DNA of 64,000 nt from Helichrysum umbraculigerum. Taxonomy: Eukaryota > Streptophyta > Magnoliopsida > Asterales > Asteraceae. The translations under genes and the position numbers were made by a program. The notes under the pieces were generated by a model. It worked only from the letters and a program-made list of their open reading frames with translations, was not told the DNA's origin and made no database searches. Within the stretch, counting starts at the first letter, position 1; each line of letters opens with the position of its first letter. The stretch lies in the NCBI GenBank assembly GCA_949592205.1, contig CATIUR010000001.1:41929001-41993000 (forward strand), read 5' to 3'. Below are positions 1-12,134 of this stretch, one piece after another.

Positions 1-1349
1 AAGTACCTTCTAGACAACATACAATATATCTAAGCGATTCTGAACCAGAACAAAGAAACATGGCAGACATAGCTAACATGACGCTTGAGGATTACACTAT
101 TCAAACTCGTGGAGATCCGAGACCGGGAGTGGTTAGGCCTGCTATAGCTAGAGAAGTAGAGTTTGAATTAAAGGGGCAATTTTTGAAAGAATTATGAGAG
201 AATCCTTTCAGAGGAGAAGATAAAGAAGATGCAAATGAGCATGTTGAGAAAATTTTAGAGATTGCAGATATGTTTAATATTCCTAATGTTACAAGAGATC
301 AGGTTATGTTACGAGTATTTCCTTTAACATTAAAGGATGGAGCTAAGAGATTGATTAATAATGAACCAGCTGGATCTATTACTACTTGGGAAGATCTTCG
401 TACAAAATTTCTAAAAATGTATTGTACACCTTCCAAGACGTCGAAGATGATCGATGAGATTAGGAACTTTAAGCAGAAACCCGATGAATCTTTATATCAA
501 GCTTGGGAGAGATATAAGGAGATGTTACATAAATGTCCACAACATGATTTGAATGTCCAACAAGAAATAACGGTATTCTATAAAGGAGTTGATCGAGCAA
601 CACGTCAACAGTTAGATGCACAAGGCCTAGTACCTAAGAAAACTCCAGCAGTAGCAAAAGCCGAAATTAAATAATTAACTAAGCATTCTCAGTTATGGGA
701 TGAAGGTTCATCTGGAAGAAAGAGGATATCTGAAGACAGTGATGGTCTCGCAGCTATCACTGCAAAATTGGAAAGTAAGGGAAGAGATATTAAGAAAGTG
801 AATGAACAAGTTCATGCAATCAGGATTGGTTGTGAAATATGTGGAGGAAATCATCTAAAGACAGAATGTCCTAATAATGATAGTGAAATGAATACTGAAG
901 AAGTTATGTATGGGGATTTTCAAGGAAATCCAAATTATCGTCAAGTTTCTAATTTTAGAAGAGTTAATTAACCAGGACAACAGTATCAACAAGAAGCACC
1001 AGGTTTCTATGTCAAAACGGGACAAAATCCGTCCTATTCTGACAGGATCAACTCAATAGAAAGTATTTTGGGAAAAATGGTAGAAGCAAGTAATAAAAGA
1101 ATGGATGATCATGATGCAAGGATGTGTAATAATGAAGCATCAATCAAACAAATTGAAGGATCAGTTCATCAGATTGCTAAAACATTACAGGAGAGATTTC
1201 CAGGAACATTGCCAGGATTTACTGAAACAAATCGAAAGGAGCAAGCTAAAGTAGTAATTACTAGAAGTGGTAAGAATGTTGACTCTCCTGTTATAACTAA
1301 TAAAATTGTTGAATCTGAGCAGGTTGAAAAAGAAACAATTGATGAAGAC
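1..1349 (+). pseudogene. Decayed Ty3/gypsy gag, Athila/Tat type
   Basis: One reading frame runs through the whole stretch and resembles plant Athila/Tat gag. It shows the capsid-like region with GSITTWEDLRTKFLKMY and ESLYQAWERYKEMLHKCP (about 360-540), then a zinc-knuckle-like CEICGGNHLKTEC (about 834-872), then a charged tail. Three in-frame stops break it (TGA 195-197, TAA 672-674, TAA 969-971) with no frameshift, so it is a dead copy. It is cut at 1349, where a minus-strand LTR begins. I infer that it belongs to the same plus-strand host element whose 3' end reappears at 24,318, with the pol region missing. The 5' part of the element lies outside the window. Confidence 0.85.
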
Positions 1350-3782
1350 TGTCACGGTCCCAACGGTCGGTCGGGTTTTAGAATCTGAGTCGTTGCACCG
1401 ACGGCTACCGAGACGCGCGAGCGGTTGAAAGTTTTAAAAATTTATATTTGCTGGGCTCAAACTATGTAAGCTACCTACCTTGTGGGTAAGGCGGCAAGTA
1501 TAACTCGAGTGTCGTCCAAAATCGGAACGAATTGAATTGAATTGGAACTTACCAAAGATAACTTGATAATAGGATGGGTTTAAAACAAGGTAGGTATGGG
1601 TTTTGGTTTTATCTAATCTAATCTAAAGACGTAAATTAAAGTGCAGGAAAGTAAACGAGAATATAAGCAGCAGGTAGAGAGTGATTGCTGAAACTTCGAC
1701 GATTAGGGTTTCGGGATGATATTATATTGATGATAGGTGATTACTCTGGTTAAGAATCTTCTAAACAGTCGGTGTAAACACTAGGACCCTACGTCTAGGA
1801 GTAACCCTAAAGCATATGTCACTGAATCCTAGGCTATCCTGATTCTGGTCAGATGGGACTGTCTTCAGACCCACCTCACCGTCTCTTTCGGAGACCAAGC
1901 GACCCTCTGAATGAGGTTAAGGAATAAGGCGACAGTCCACAACACTGACTTTTCTTAACACCTATGTCTATCCAATTTTAACAGAGTAATACTGGTTGTA
2001 TGCTGAATAAGTTAAACTATCGGTTAAGTAGAGTTTAGGGGTTTTAAGCATCTGGGAACACAGCCGGCATCCTTGCTTTCATTTCTGAACTCATGTTTTT
2101 TCTGTTTTAGTTCTAATACTTCCATCATGGATTAGACCCTCCTTTGCCATCGGTCGTTCATCCCTAGGCATGCGTACAGTGTATAGTGACCTTATTTTCC
2201 ACAGTACTCTAACCCTAGGTATATCTACGGTGTTTTAAAGACCTATTATATCTTTACACAGCTTTATAACCATAGGTAGTTTAACGGTGTACTATAGCAT
2301 TTTCACGGCTTAACAAGACCTAGACCCGTGTCTGGAAGGGTTGCTTCCAGGTAATCCACGATGAGATAGTCCACCGGCATTTCCTTGGCTTCCACGTATT
2401 TGTACTCTACCAGCAGTATTTCCAATGTTATACCAAGTATTCTGACGTGTTATGGCGATCTCACAGTTTCATACAAACAGGAGATAACTGTGTATTCGTA
2501 GTTAGGGTTGATCAGATCCTATCCTAAGGCAACAGTCACGTGAGAGACCAGAAAGGGTGATTAATTAAGTCTACATCCAGGATAAGTCTAAACATGTATG
2601 CAGCATAACAACTACCGATCGTATATAAGATATATTAATTAAACATCATCCCTAATCCTAACATCTACATTTCAATAATCACATATTAATCTAGCTAATC
2701 AGCATGGCAACAATCATAAATCGTACTGAAATAATATGCAAAGTAAACATTATAACAGTAAGAAAGTAAGATAATATCACCGGATTAGAAGAGTAATACT
2801 GAGGATTACAACAGTCTGACTTGAATAACCTTGCTACAGCTTGATTACCCAATTACAACTTTCCTCTAGCTCTAACCGCTAACTTATATCTCTCTAGTTC
2901 TCCTCTGACTCCTAAGAGTAGTGCTAGAGAGAGAAATTAGAGAGAGAACTAATTACAAGAACAATTCTCCTCTAACTCCTAAGAGTAGTGCTAGAGAGAG
3001 AAATTAGAGAGAGAAAGAGAAGTATGTGAAATGAGAGGTGTAAGGTATGTTTGAAATGGTGAAATGAGTGAGGTATTTATAGGAGAGGCTAGTTGATCTT
3101 GGTACAAGTCTTGAAGCATGAAATACAAGCATCCAAGCTGCATACGGGACCATCGGACCAAGGGGGCAAACGGCACCTCACAAGCCACCAGACCCCGTAT
3201 ACGGAACCCCAAGGGTCGTATACGGAACCTAGGGTACCGTATACGGTACCTAGGGCCGAGGGGGGGGGGGGGTTGGTGCTTGGTTTGGCCTCCGCTTGTT
3301 TCTCGGTTGCTTGGTTCGTCCGTATCTTCTTCGTTTAGGCTCCGATTTGCTTGATTCTTGCGCCGTTGGCTTCGTTTTTCCGTTACGCTTCTAATGACAC
3401 TGAGTTTGCCAAATTTGGAAGTGTTTGAATTTTGCGTGTTCCGGATGACGATCGGCGGGCTTCTAGACTGCACATCTTCTTCGTTCTTTACCTGTTTCTC
3501 TTGATTCTTTCACCACCGATCTTGGATTTTCCTATTGAATCATAAAATATGCATTAAGATCTACTTTGATAGGATAATCAAGAATGGAATTTTAAGGTGA
3601 TTGTTTTTGCCTCGGTTTGCGTGCAAAATGGATGTTTTTACTGATTTTTGTAGCAACGCCCGTATTTAGACTACCTTGGTGATTTCTGATGATAAATGAT
3701 TGTTTTGAAATGTTTTCACCAAAGAATAGTCCAAAAAGTGAGGAAATAAGTACTTAAAAACATGACTTTTTGGGTCATATCA
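1350..3782 (-). repeat. 3' LTR of the Athila-like element
   Basis: This is a 2433-bp LTR in minus orientation. Read on the minus strand it starts TGATATGACCCAAAAAG and ends in GGGACCGTGACA. The TATA box (minus) lies near 3070-3084 as CTCCTATAAATACC. Upstream of it (higher coordinates) is an array of CCGTATACGG palindromes. Bases 1375-2395 recur at 23,297-24,317, which identifies the paired 5' LTR. A poly-G run lies near 3259-3270. Confidence 0.85.
3195..3246 (-). promoter_or_regulatory. 21-bp phased palindrome array in the LTR
   Basis: Three copies of CCGTATACGG or a one-base variant start at 3195, 3216 and 3237, exactly 21 bp apart. They lie about 110-165 bp upstream of the minus-strand TATA box of this LTR. 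A related array is in the solo LTR at 12,135-12,226. A role as phased binding sites for a dimeric protein is inference. Confidence 0.6.
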
Positions 3783-6592
3783 AGTATCCCACACTTAAGC
3801 GTTGCTTGTCCTCAAGCAACACTCAGTTGTGTCCCTGTGAAAACATTTTATAGATTTTAGGTGAGTTAGAGCACCTCCAAAAAGTTACCACTTTGTCATA
3901 TGGGAAAATTATTTAGAGAACATAGGGAAAGCTAAGATGATCCTTTCAAAATTAAGTATTGACTTTCCCAGGCATACTTTCCAAATCTCGTGATCTTGGA
4001 GTATACATGACTAGGCGATCTCACTAAAGGTGGTCACTCAATTCACTCAGAGTGTATCGGGTTTCCTATCAATCTAGCACAATCGAAATCGCTTAAATAG
4101 CCAGTCATGCAGCACTCATCATCGTAAGCTTGGTCGAGAATCGGATCTCCACCACTTAGGAAGAGGACGGCGCTAATTATCCCAAGACATTCGAGTGGGT
4201 TGTAATGTTTGTGAGGGTTCAGGGGTATGGATAGTGGTGATTTTTGGTTAAGAGGTTGTTTATCATGGGCATTCTAAGAATCATGAAAAACTTATTGTAG
4301 AACGGAGAAGATAGCTACTCGTATTTCATCGGATCTTTCTTTGAAAGATTGATACTCTGAAACACTTTAGCTTTATTTTCTTTTCTTTTTTTCTTTTCTT
4401 TCTTTTTCTGCTTTTTATTTTCTTTTCTTTCTTCAGAACTTCTTTGCCAGAGAACTTCCAAGGATATTTTTGATTTTCTTTCGGAAATCTCTTCTTTCTT
4501 ATCATGGACTTCTTCAAGTCTTTTCTTCTGGTGCCAATTTTTCGTACCCTTGATTTTCTAATTCTGGTGAACACGGAGGAGTAGATCAATTCAGAAAGAG
4601 ATTCTTCAAGATGTTTTTCATAACCTTAGAAATTCCAAGATAAGTTGTTGGGAATTTGGGAAAAGTCGTTAAAGATATAGGGTTTTGAAGAAACGAAAGG
4701 TTTAGGCTCAAAGGGTTTTTCTAGGCGGATCATCGATACTAAAAATGAGTATCGGAAGGGTTTTGGGCTTGAAAAGGCATGTAAGAATGGGTTAAATCCT
4801 AAGGAATGTCAAGATCATCTAATTGCACCTATACCGCATACGGTACTCTCCCAACGTGGTCTCGAAACGTATGTCAGGAACAAGTTCTAATTTAGAGATA
4901 CTAGCATCGGCACACACAAGAAATGAACAATGTAGCATTTAAAATGAATGCTTTTAAGGCTCAAAACCTCACTGCAAATTTGGGTTTGTATGTGCCTAGC
5001 CATGCTCCTCAGATTGTTAATAGTTATTTAAGAAATTTCTACCTTAATTTCCCTAATATTATTGAATAACTAACTCATATTGGAACTGGTTTCTTTTTGA
5101 AAGATATCGTAACTCAAAAATAGTAGAGCTAATCGGACGATTCAGCTCATACTTTATTTTTGTTTAAAAAGTTTTGAAAATTTTGAAAATTTGAGGAACA
5201 TTTTCTGAGTAAAGCTATTTGGACATTAAAATCTGTGAAACATCTAATTCAAGGTATTCTATACCCGCTATCCCACATTTAGAGGAACATTGTCCCTAAT
5301 GTTCTCTTGAGTTGAGATTATATTTCAAAATATAATCCCACACTTAGAGTTTGAACATATAGAAAATGTTTCTCAAGTGTTTGGTTTGGGCTGGAATCCC
5401 ACACTTAGTGATAAGTTTAGGATAGAGTATAGATTACTTTGCATTCCTAAGCTAACAAAATGAATCAATGTAAACGAGGTGAAAGGTAAGAAACTCCCCA
5501 GATGACGATTTATCGTTTAGAGGCGAAAGCTGAGGATTCGAAGATCTTCATTAAGAGTGATTCAGCTCCGCATGTCCTATTCTGGTGCACAGCGCTTCTC
5601 ATTCATGCTTAGCTAAGAGTCGATCCTTAGATCTTTGAAGAGTCTGCGGTGCATGTGCGAGTTTCAGAAGAAGATAGACCAAAGCTCCTCTCCTGAGATG
5701 TGTGTAAGTTCCGTGGTCTGCAGTTGTGAATTCCTTGGTTGTCTGCCTTTTGACATCACGGTTCTTTTTTTCTTGAACGCTCGTCATCTCGTGCGGGCTT
5801 ATTTCTCATTCATCACACATTCAATCACTTATTCTAAAATAAAGAAACAAACATAATAAGTAACTATGATAAACGAAATATAAAGTTTCAACCATAAAGG
5901 TCGAAAAATATCCCAAAAGTTTAACCAAGTGCAAGATAGAGATTAGGGGTGTCAAAAAAACCCGACCCGAATAGGTAACCCGAAACCCGACCCGACTCAA
6001 CCCGAATTCCAAGCTTATTTGGCCACCCAAATAACCCGAATAACCCGCTTCTTATTTGAGTCGGGTTTCGGATAAATTTTTTTCAATTCGGGTAACCCGA
6101 ATAACCCGAATAACCCAAATAAGCTAATAAATTATTTATTTTAAAAAATATAATTATATATATATAAGTTATTTATGGTTTATACATATATAATATACAT
6201 ATATAAGTAATTCATTATGATTTATACAAGCTATTACCGTCATTTTGTAAAGTTTAAGTTTATTTAAAATACGAAAATTTGAAATATCATCTTATTTGAG
6301 TTAAATGAATAACCCGAATAGGTAACCCGAATAACCCGACCTTATTTGAATTGAGTTTCGGGTTAGATTATAAACTTCGAAACCCGAATAACCCGACCCA
6401 AATAACCCGAAACCCGATTAACTCACCCGATTGACACCCCTAATAGAGATCACTGTAATCAATATAATACAAAAGTCAGTGATATAAAATATGAATCATA
6501 AGATAAGTAGTCTACAATGGAGGATCCTCTGCTGGTATGTCATCAGGCTGAGCTGGAGGTCCTGCAACTGACTGTTGTCCGCTAGATACTCT
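3783..6592 (-). other. Non-coding 3' internal region and PPT of the Athila-like element
   Basis: I find no convincing coding region here. On the minus strand the end reads TTGCTTGAGGACAAGCAA and then a purine-rich TAAGTGTGGGA next to the LTR, the usual polypurine-tract context of Athila/Tat elements. The same TCCCACACTTA-type motif (plus strand) occurs at 3787, 5271 (one base different), 5336 and 5397. A T/C-rich stretch covers 4370-4520. A hAT-type MITE is inserted at 5944-6442. Confidence 0.6.
5944..6442. mobile_element. hAT-type MITE
   Basis: A 499-bp element has terminal inverted repeats TAGGGGTGTCAA / TTGACACCCCTA and a perfect 8-bp target duplication ATAGAGAT (5936-5943 and 6443-6450). 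The interior is rich in direct and inverted ATAACCCGA / TCGGGTT motifs and has no coding capacity. The 8-bp duplication and terminal GGGGTGTC fit the hAT superfamily. Confidence 0.9.
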
Positions 6593-8359
6593 CTACTCAT
6601 CTAGAGGTAGTAGTCCTCTCTTAATCAATATCTGCCTGAGAGTCATCGCTGGAAGTGCCATCATATCATCATAACCCTGTGTGAGCATGTCCGCAGTGGT
6701 AACACCTGCCGTCTGCAACATATCAAGGTAAAGCTGCCTGAGAGTGCTCTCAGTAGGAACCTGATCTGAGAAGATGGGGCCCAAATCCAAGTAAGGGCCG
6801 ATGCTACCAGTGAACAATGCATCGGTGCCAATATAGAGCAGATCTGGTCTGTATGATGTGCTACCCTCTGGATGCTGATCATGGGTCGGAATGGGTACAG
6901 TCGGATGAGGCAATGATGCCTGCTGACGGGCTGGTGATGGTATGTGTACTGAGTAGACTCTGGCTATATCAGATGTGGATCTGTGAGTGGGTAATGGTGC
7001 GGAGTATGTGGTAGGTGTGCGTGGGCGTCTATATGGATGTGGTGGCTGAGTGGAGGTATGTGGATGTGGTGGAGGAAAGGTGGTGTATGGGCGAGTGGTG
7101 GTGTATGGGTGAGTGGCGGTATGGGTAGTGGGTGGAGGTGGTGGTCCACATCTGTATAAGAAGTGATCTGACTCAGGAGTACCATGTGTCCTAGCTGTCA
7201 GAACCTGCTGATCACGGATAACATGTAAAGCATGTAATAGATAGTACTGAATAAGAGGAGTGACCGGATCCGTGTGATGCACAACGGCCTGTGTAGGCAG
7301 TACTGATGTGTCTGCTCCTCTTGATGTCTCAGGTATCTCTGCTGCAACTGGTCTCTGTGGCTGGGGACCAACATCTCTATCCTCTGTAGTCAAGCGCTTC
7401 ATGGTCATGAAGCATCCAGGAATGGGCTGCCGAGTCTGATACCATAAGCACTGTCTCTCAGGTCCCTCATCGATCATCCTGATCAACTTGCAGTACTCTA
7501 GATCAAACGGCTGCGAGCTAGCGGGATGGGTGTAATCTTCACGGTGACGGTCAGTGAGAATCCCCATGCCGACTAACAATCTCGTGATAATGGCTCCCAT
7601 GAATACGTGGCGTCTATCCTCTCTCTTCTCCTTCCACAATCTATCCGCGATGATGTATGCGACATTCAGGCTCTGCTTCCTTATGATCGCATCCATGAAC
7701 TTAAGCTCCTCTGATGTAGCAGGTCCAGCATCTCTCTTCCCAAAGATAGTACAGCACAGGAGCTTGTGAAGAATGTGATGAACTGGTCGGGTCATGAGTG
7801 AAGCTTTCACTCCACTCCTGAAGGTTGTCCCCGTCAATCCTCTCCATATCTCCTTGTGATCCCGTGACGGTAAACTGGAGATAGACTGGAAACTGATGGT
7901 GAACCAATCAGAACTGGCCTGAGACTGTGTGTAAAGGCTAAGGTATACCCCGAAAACTCCAACTGTCATATGATATTTCTTCCCACGATACCGAAAAGTG
8001 ATCTTCTTCTTATCAGTGATCTCCAATCTCTCTCGGAACTCGTAAGTCATCATAAACTTAGTGACGACCTCTCGGTATATAGCCTCATCAATGGAGAAAA
8101 GATGGAAAAATGCAGCATGTTCCTCGCCATCTTTATCATACTTAATCAAATCTTCCAACTCATCCCTAATACCCAAGCGTCTCATATCCGGCCACATGAT
8201 GACTCTATTTGACCCTAAGTATCGTCCCATCCATTTCTCAATATCGTCCATATTCTCGGGGGATGAAGCAAGCTTCCTCAACGAAGGGTTTGATAGATCC
8301 ATATGTTGACAAGGAAATGAGATGCAAAGGTAATAACAAATTACTAAGTACATTTCCAA
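6593..8359 (-). CDS. Athila-type ORF protein (env-position), 588 aa
   Basis: This intact 588-codon frame resembles the ORF found in plant Athila retroelements downstream of, or in place of, pol. The likely natural start is the second Met (8302, MDLSNPSLRKLASSPEN). The first 19 residues are short and hydrophobic and could alternatively be a signal-like leader. Residues about 20-330 form the conserved part (for example RYRGKKYHMTVGVFGVYLS and RRHVFMGAIITRLLVGMGIL). Residues about 400-455 are a Pro/His/Thr-rich low-complexity tract. No zinc knuckle, protease or reverse transcriptase motif is present, and I see no clear transmembrane helix. Its molecular function is unknown. It sits between the amber-broken ORF upstream and the long non-coding 3' region. 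The absence of stops over 588 codons suggests recent activity of the family. Confidence 0.75.
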   Translation of the reverse strand: MEMYLVICYYLCISFPCQHMDLSNPSLRKLASSPENMDDIEKWMGRYLGSNRVIMWPDMRRLGIRDELEDLIKYDKDGEEHAAFFHLFSIDEAIYREVVTKFMMTYEFRERLEITDKKKITFRYRGKKYHMTVGVFGVYLSLYTQSQASSDWFTISFQSISSLPSRDHKEIWRGLTGTTFRSGVKASLMTRPVHHILHKLLCCTIFGKRDAGPATSEELKFMDAIIRKQSLNVAYIIADRLWKEKREDRRHVFMGAIITRLLVGMGILTDRHREDYTHPASSQPFDLEYCKLIRMIDEGPERQCLWYQTRQPIPGCFMTMKRLTTEDRDVGPQPQRPVAAEIPETSRGADTSVLPTQAVVHHTDPVTPLIQYYLLHALHVIRDQQVLTARTHGTPESDHFLYRCGPPPPPTTHTATHPYTTTRPYTTFPPPHPHTSTQPPHPYRRPRTPTTYSAPLPTHRSTSDIARVYSVHIPSPARQQASLPHPTVPIPTHDQHPEGSTSYRPDLLYIGTDALFTGSIGPYLDLGPIFSDQVPTESTLRQLYLDMLQTAGVTTADMLTQGYDDMMALPAMTLRQILIKRGLLPLDE

Positions 8360-9977
8360 ATTTTAAACAAAAATTGGAAATGTAGGCTTTGAAATATGAA
8401 TAAATCCGCAATTTATTTTAAACTAAACCTAGGCCTAACCAATCCGCAATTTTCGCAACCATAAGTGTCTGACCTATTCCAAGGGTATTAAAGCAACAAT
8501 AATACTAGTGTTTAATCCAAGTAAGCTCGTCATTTCAAACAACTAGCAAATATTTTTACTTTCATTCATGGCAACTTAATCTAAGTGAGCTTAACCATGT
8601 AATTACCTCAAATATATCAAGTGAACCAAAAAGAGCATAAACTAATTTATTAATGCAAATACCATATGGTTAAAGACACGTGTTAACTTGTTCGGTTAAT
8701 AACTTTGCAAGATTTAAAGATTTTGATAAATGAATGACGGTAGCTTACGTGTGATGGTCATATTAAAAATATTCAACACTTTATTAATTAAGGTGGTGAA
8801 TAATTAAAATATTCAAGGACCAAAAGCTAACTAAGGATTTATTGAAAATCTAAGAAACTTGCCATGATTTAATTAACACAAGTACCATTTTTAAAAATTG
8901 AATATTTAAAATAAAGTATGATACTTGGTTAATTTTTAATCACAACGTGCTTACTTTAACCTTCAATAATCCTAAAGATCATTCAAAATAAACTAGCAAT
9001 CATGTAAACATGTTTATCAAATCATACTAATCATGAATTAATTAAAACAAGTCAAAACAAACTACTAGTTATCAAAAGTCAACAAATCTAGCAACTTTGA
9101 CAGCTTAAAGTCAACACTTGAAGATCAAAGTAACAAATTATCAAGTAATCTACTCAATCAAGCATGTAATCATGTTAAGCAACTATGTAAGAACACTTTT
9201 GAACCATAAAACACAAGATTTCACCATGGATTTCATAGATCAAAAGTTGAAACCCTAACTTTTAAAAAGTTAATGAAATTTAAAGATTTGAGTTAGGAAT
9301 TACCTTGCAAGTGATGAAATGATGTTATGTATGCAAGTTAGATGATAAAATGAAGAACTTAAAGCTTTAAATCATCAAAAATGGTGGAAAAATGAGGGTT
9401 TGGTGATGGTGATGGGGAGGCCAACGGTTTGGGGAAGAAGGGGGAGAGAAAATTGACCAAAATTGACTTTTTGTTTAGTAGTGAGTCCCCTTCTTCTTGG
9501 TTTAAATACGTTTCGATTTAAAACGCGAAAGATACGATACGTACGATTGGTTTTCGAAAGGTTTTAAGATTTTTAATAAAGTAACCAAAAGTAAATACGA
9601 ATCTTTATAAAAAGTTTTCGCGAATTAAAATTGTATTTTAAATCGCGTGCGAAAAGTTCTTTGCGTTTAAACTGAAACGAGTTTATTTAAAAACGAAACA
9701 ATATTTTTGTGTGCTTTAAACTTTTAAAACAAATCATAATTAATTTACCAAAATTTTAAAATTAAAACTTTGTTAAATTTTTCTGAAAAGTTTGAACTTA
9801 CGCAAATTGCGCGAGTTTAAAGTTTAAAGGACGTTTTCTTGATTTTTGAACGAAAGCGTTAAAACGAAAAATTAATTCAAACTAAAATTATAACTAACTA
9901 ATATTAATTAACCTAGATAGGCTTGGGGTGCCTCCCAAGAGCGCTTTGTTAAAGACGAAAGCTCGTCCATACCAGAC
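8360..9977 (-). other. Non-coding internal spacer of the Athila-like element
   Basis: This AT-rich stretch has no supported coding region. Near 9918-9960 the plus strand reads TTGGGGTGCCTCCCAAGAGC, a sequence context I associate with the 3' part of Athila/Tat internal regions. I recognised no inserted element. Confidence 0.5.
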
Positions 9978-11441
9978 TTACTGTTTTACCGGATAGTGTC
10001 TGACACTGTTGGGTACAATTGATGCTTTGGATAGAGACAAGGTATAGCGGGAAATAAACGTACCTCGGAGAGCTCGGATGACATAGTAAACTAAATTAGC
10101 AGAATTTATGAAATACCGTTCAAATTCTGTTAAGAATTCTCGTTCTTCCTGACTGAGTTGTAACAATGCATCGACAAAACGATTAAATTCCCGTTTCACC
10201 TTTTTCTGGTTTGAAATGCCATCCCTAAATCCTGTATCTAGATAAGACAGATCATAGAGCAGTTTTGAAAGTAAATCCACAAATTCTGTTTCCTCAGAAG
10301 AATTGGGATTTCCGTAAGTAGTGTGAACTGCTTGCGAAAGTTCTTCGATATAAATCTTCTGTTGGTTAGTAAACGGGAATTTGGTTTTTTGAAATAACTG
10401 GATTAGCTGGATATGGATCTGTTTCCTTTTTGCAAAGAAAGCAGCGTCCATAGCTTCCTCAGTTGATTCGGGAAAAATAGCTCTAAGTTCATTAATTAAA
10501 TAAGTAGTAGGATCAACAAAGAATGGAATATCTGCAAGAATCGTGTCAGACTTGATAGGGCTTCTTTCTATCCAAAATTCAAGCTCGTCAATCAGGAACG
10601 CAACATAACGATTAATCCTAGGTTGTGAATCAGAGGGATAATCGGTGCTGGCAAGTAAATCCATTAAAAGATCTAATTCTGATTTTAACTATAGCTCGTC
10701 TTTTCTAATGTGTTTAGCACGAAGAAGTCTAATTATTCTATCAATCTCAACAAAGGTCTTTCTCTGCTCAAATGTAAATGGAAAATCAGATATCTTAAGA
10801 TATTTCAGAAAGTTGGCATGGATATCTATCCTCCTATTGGGTTTGAGAGAATTTCCTACCTGATGGTCTGTTTCTGATTCGGGTAGATGATTCCTAGATT
10901 CAGTGTTTAATCGGGTTGGTGTTTCTATCCTAAGTTCATTCTCAACCTGATATTGGAGACACTCTTCCTCAACAACACTTGAATAAAGTGTAGTGGGGTG
11001 GGCTCGCAAAATATCTGAGAGATCGTACTCAAAGTATTCATCTAAACAATGAAGACATTCATTCAAATCCATCCAAGGCATGGGTGGATAGAAGAACACT
11101 TCGATTCCAAATGGTTCATCATCAGGCAAAGTAGCAGGTCTAATATAGTGTGGATACCTAGACAAGATTGACAGAATCTCAGGGTCAAGTGTGGGTTGAC
11201 CACTTAAAGCAATAGTAACAGAAGCTGGACTCTTCTGCTGAGATTCATCAAAACCTAAGTCTAAGCTCGATATTTTTGGGTTCTCAACTTCATGGTTAAC
11301 ACAGATCTCTCTAACGTCAGAGGAGTTTGACTCATACTCTGGACAGTCAAAGAATTCCGCATCTTCCAAAACCGTCATCTCATCCGTCATCATTTGACTG
11401 AGAGGAGAGATGGGGTTTGAAGGAGAATTAGGTTTTTTCAT
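9978..11441 (-). pseudogene. Unrecognised Athila-associated ORF, about 487 codons, one in-frame amber
   Basis: This is the first open frame after the primer-binding site, where gag would be expected, but it has no gag or zinc-knuckle signature. Codons 1-250 (11,441-10,692) are followed by TAG (10,689-10,691), and the same frame stays open to 9978, so a single stop splits it. The first half is acidic and contains GIEVFFYPPMPWMDLNECLH. Two regions look like an internal duplication: one centred on FPFT at 10,773-10,784 (IHANFLKYLKISDFPFTFEQ) and one on FPFT at 10,368-10,379 (IHIQLIQLFQKTKFPFTNQQ). I do not recognise the family. The stop may be a point mutation in this copy; the bases after it do not resemble the classic plant read-through context. 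Confidence 0.6.
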
Positions 11442-11584
11442 TTTCTAATTTTTTATGTATTTTCTAGGGTTTAAGAACTAAGTTATCTAACTAAATAAAG
11501 CAATTAACTTCCTAAGTAATGATAATCTTAGGGAAGGATCTCCTAAAGTTAATTATCTAAGGCAGAATTCAATTCTTGACGAAA

Positions 11585-11606
11585 CCGATCCCCGGCAGCG
11601 GCGCCA
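11585..11606 (-). other. Primer-binding site of the Athila-like element
   Basis: On the minus strand this reads TGGCGCCGCTGCCGGGGATC and onward. This is the primer-binding-site type usual for Athila/Tat elements (generally attributed to tRNA-Asp). It lies six bases from the end of the 5' LTR (11,613), which fixes the element's orientation and LTR boundary. Confidence 0.8.
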
Positions 11607-11612
11607 AAAACT

Positions 11613-11637
11613 TGTCGCGGTCCCAGCGGTCGGTCGG
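11613..11637 (-). repeat. Terminal 25 bp of the Athila-like 5' LTR
   Basis: These 25 bases match 1350-1374 with two differences. The rest of this LTR continues at 23,297 after an inserted solo LTR. The last five bases, GTCGG, are the left copy of the target duplication. Confidence 0.85.
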
Positions 11638-12134
11638 TGATGTGACACAAAAAGTCATGTTTTGTAGACCATTATTCCACACTTTTTGGGCACATCTTTA
11701 GTGAAAACATTCCAAAACAATCATTATTTATTAAAATTCACTAAAGTGCTCAAAATATAGGCGTTGCTACAAAAATCAGTAAAAACATCCGAATAACGAA
11801 CAAAACGGAGCAAATAAGCAGCAACCAATTCTCGCACCCTCATTTATCCTATGATAAACATATTCTAACCTTATGATATGATGTAATAGGTAAAATCGAG
11901 ACGAGAAAATCAAGAATCATGCAAATCGGACAAATGACAGAAAAGACTGGACGATTACAAACTCCTATAAAGTGATTTCGGCTATGCTAAAGTTGTACAC
12001 ATCCAATTTCAGTGAGATTGGCACCATTAGAAGTGTAACGGAATTACGAATACACAGGCGAAAGAATCAAGTCAAACGGACGCATAACGAAGGAGATACG
12101 GACGTTTTAAGCAACGAACGAAATCAGACGGAAG

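Noticed and set aside
3093..3354. Overlapping short frames on both strands near 3.1-3.4 kb
   Set aside because: They lie within the U3/R part of an LTR over palindromes and poly-G, with no family resemblance.
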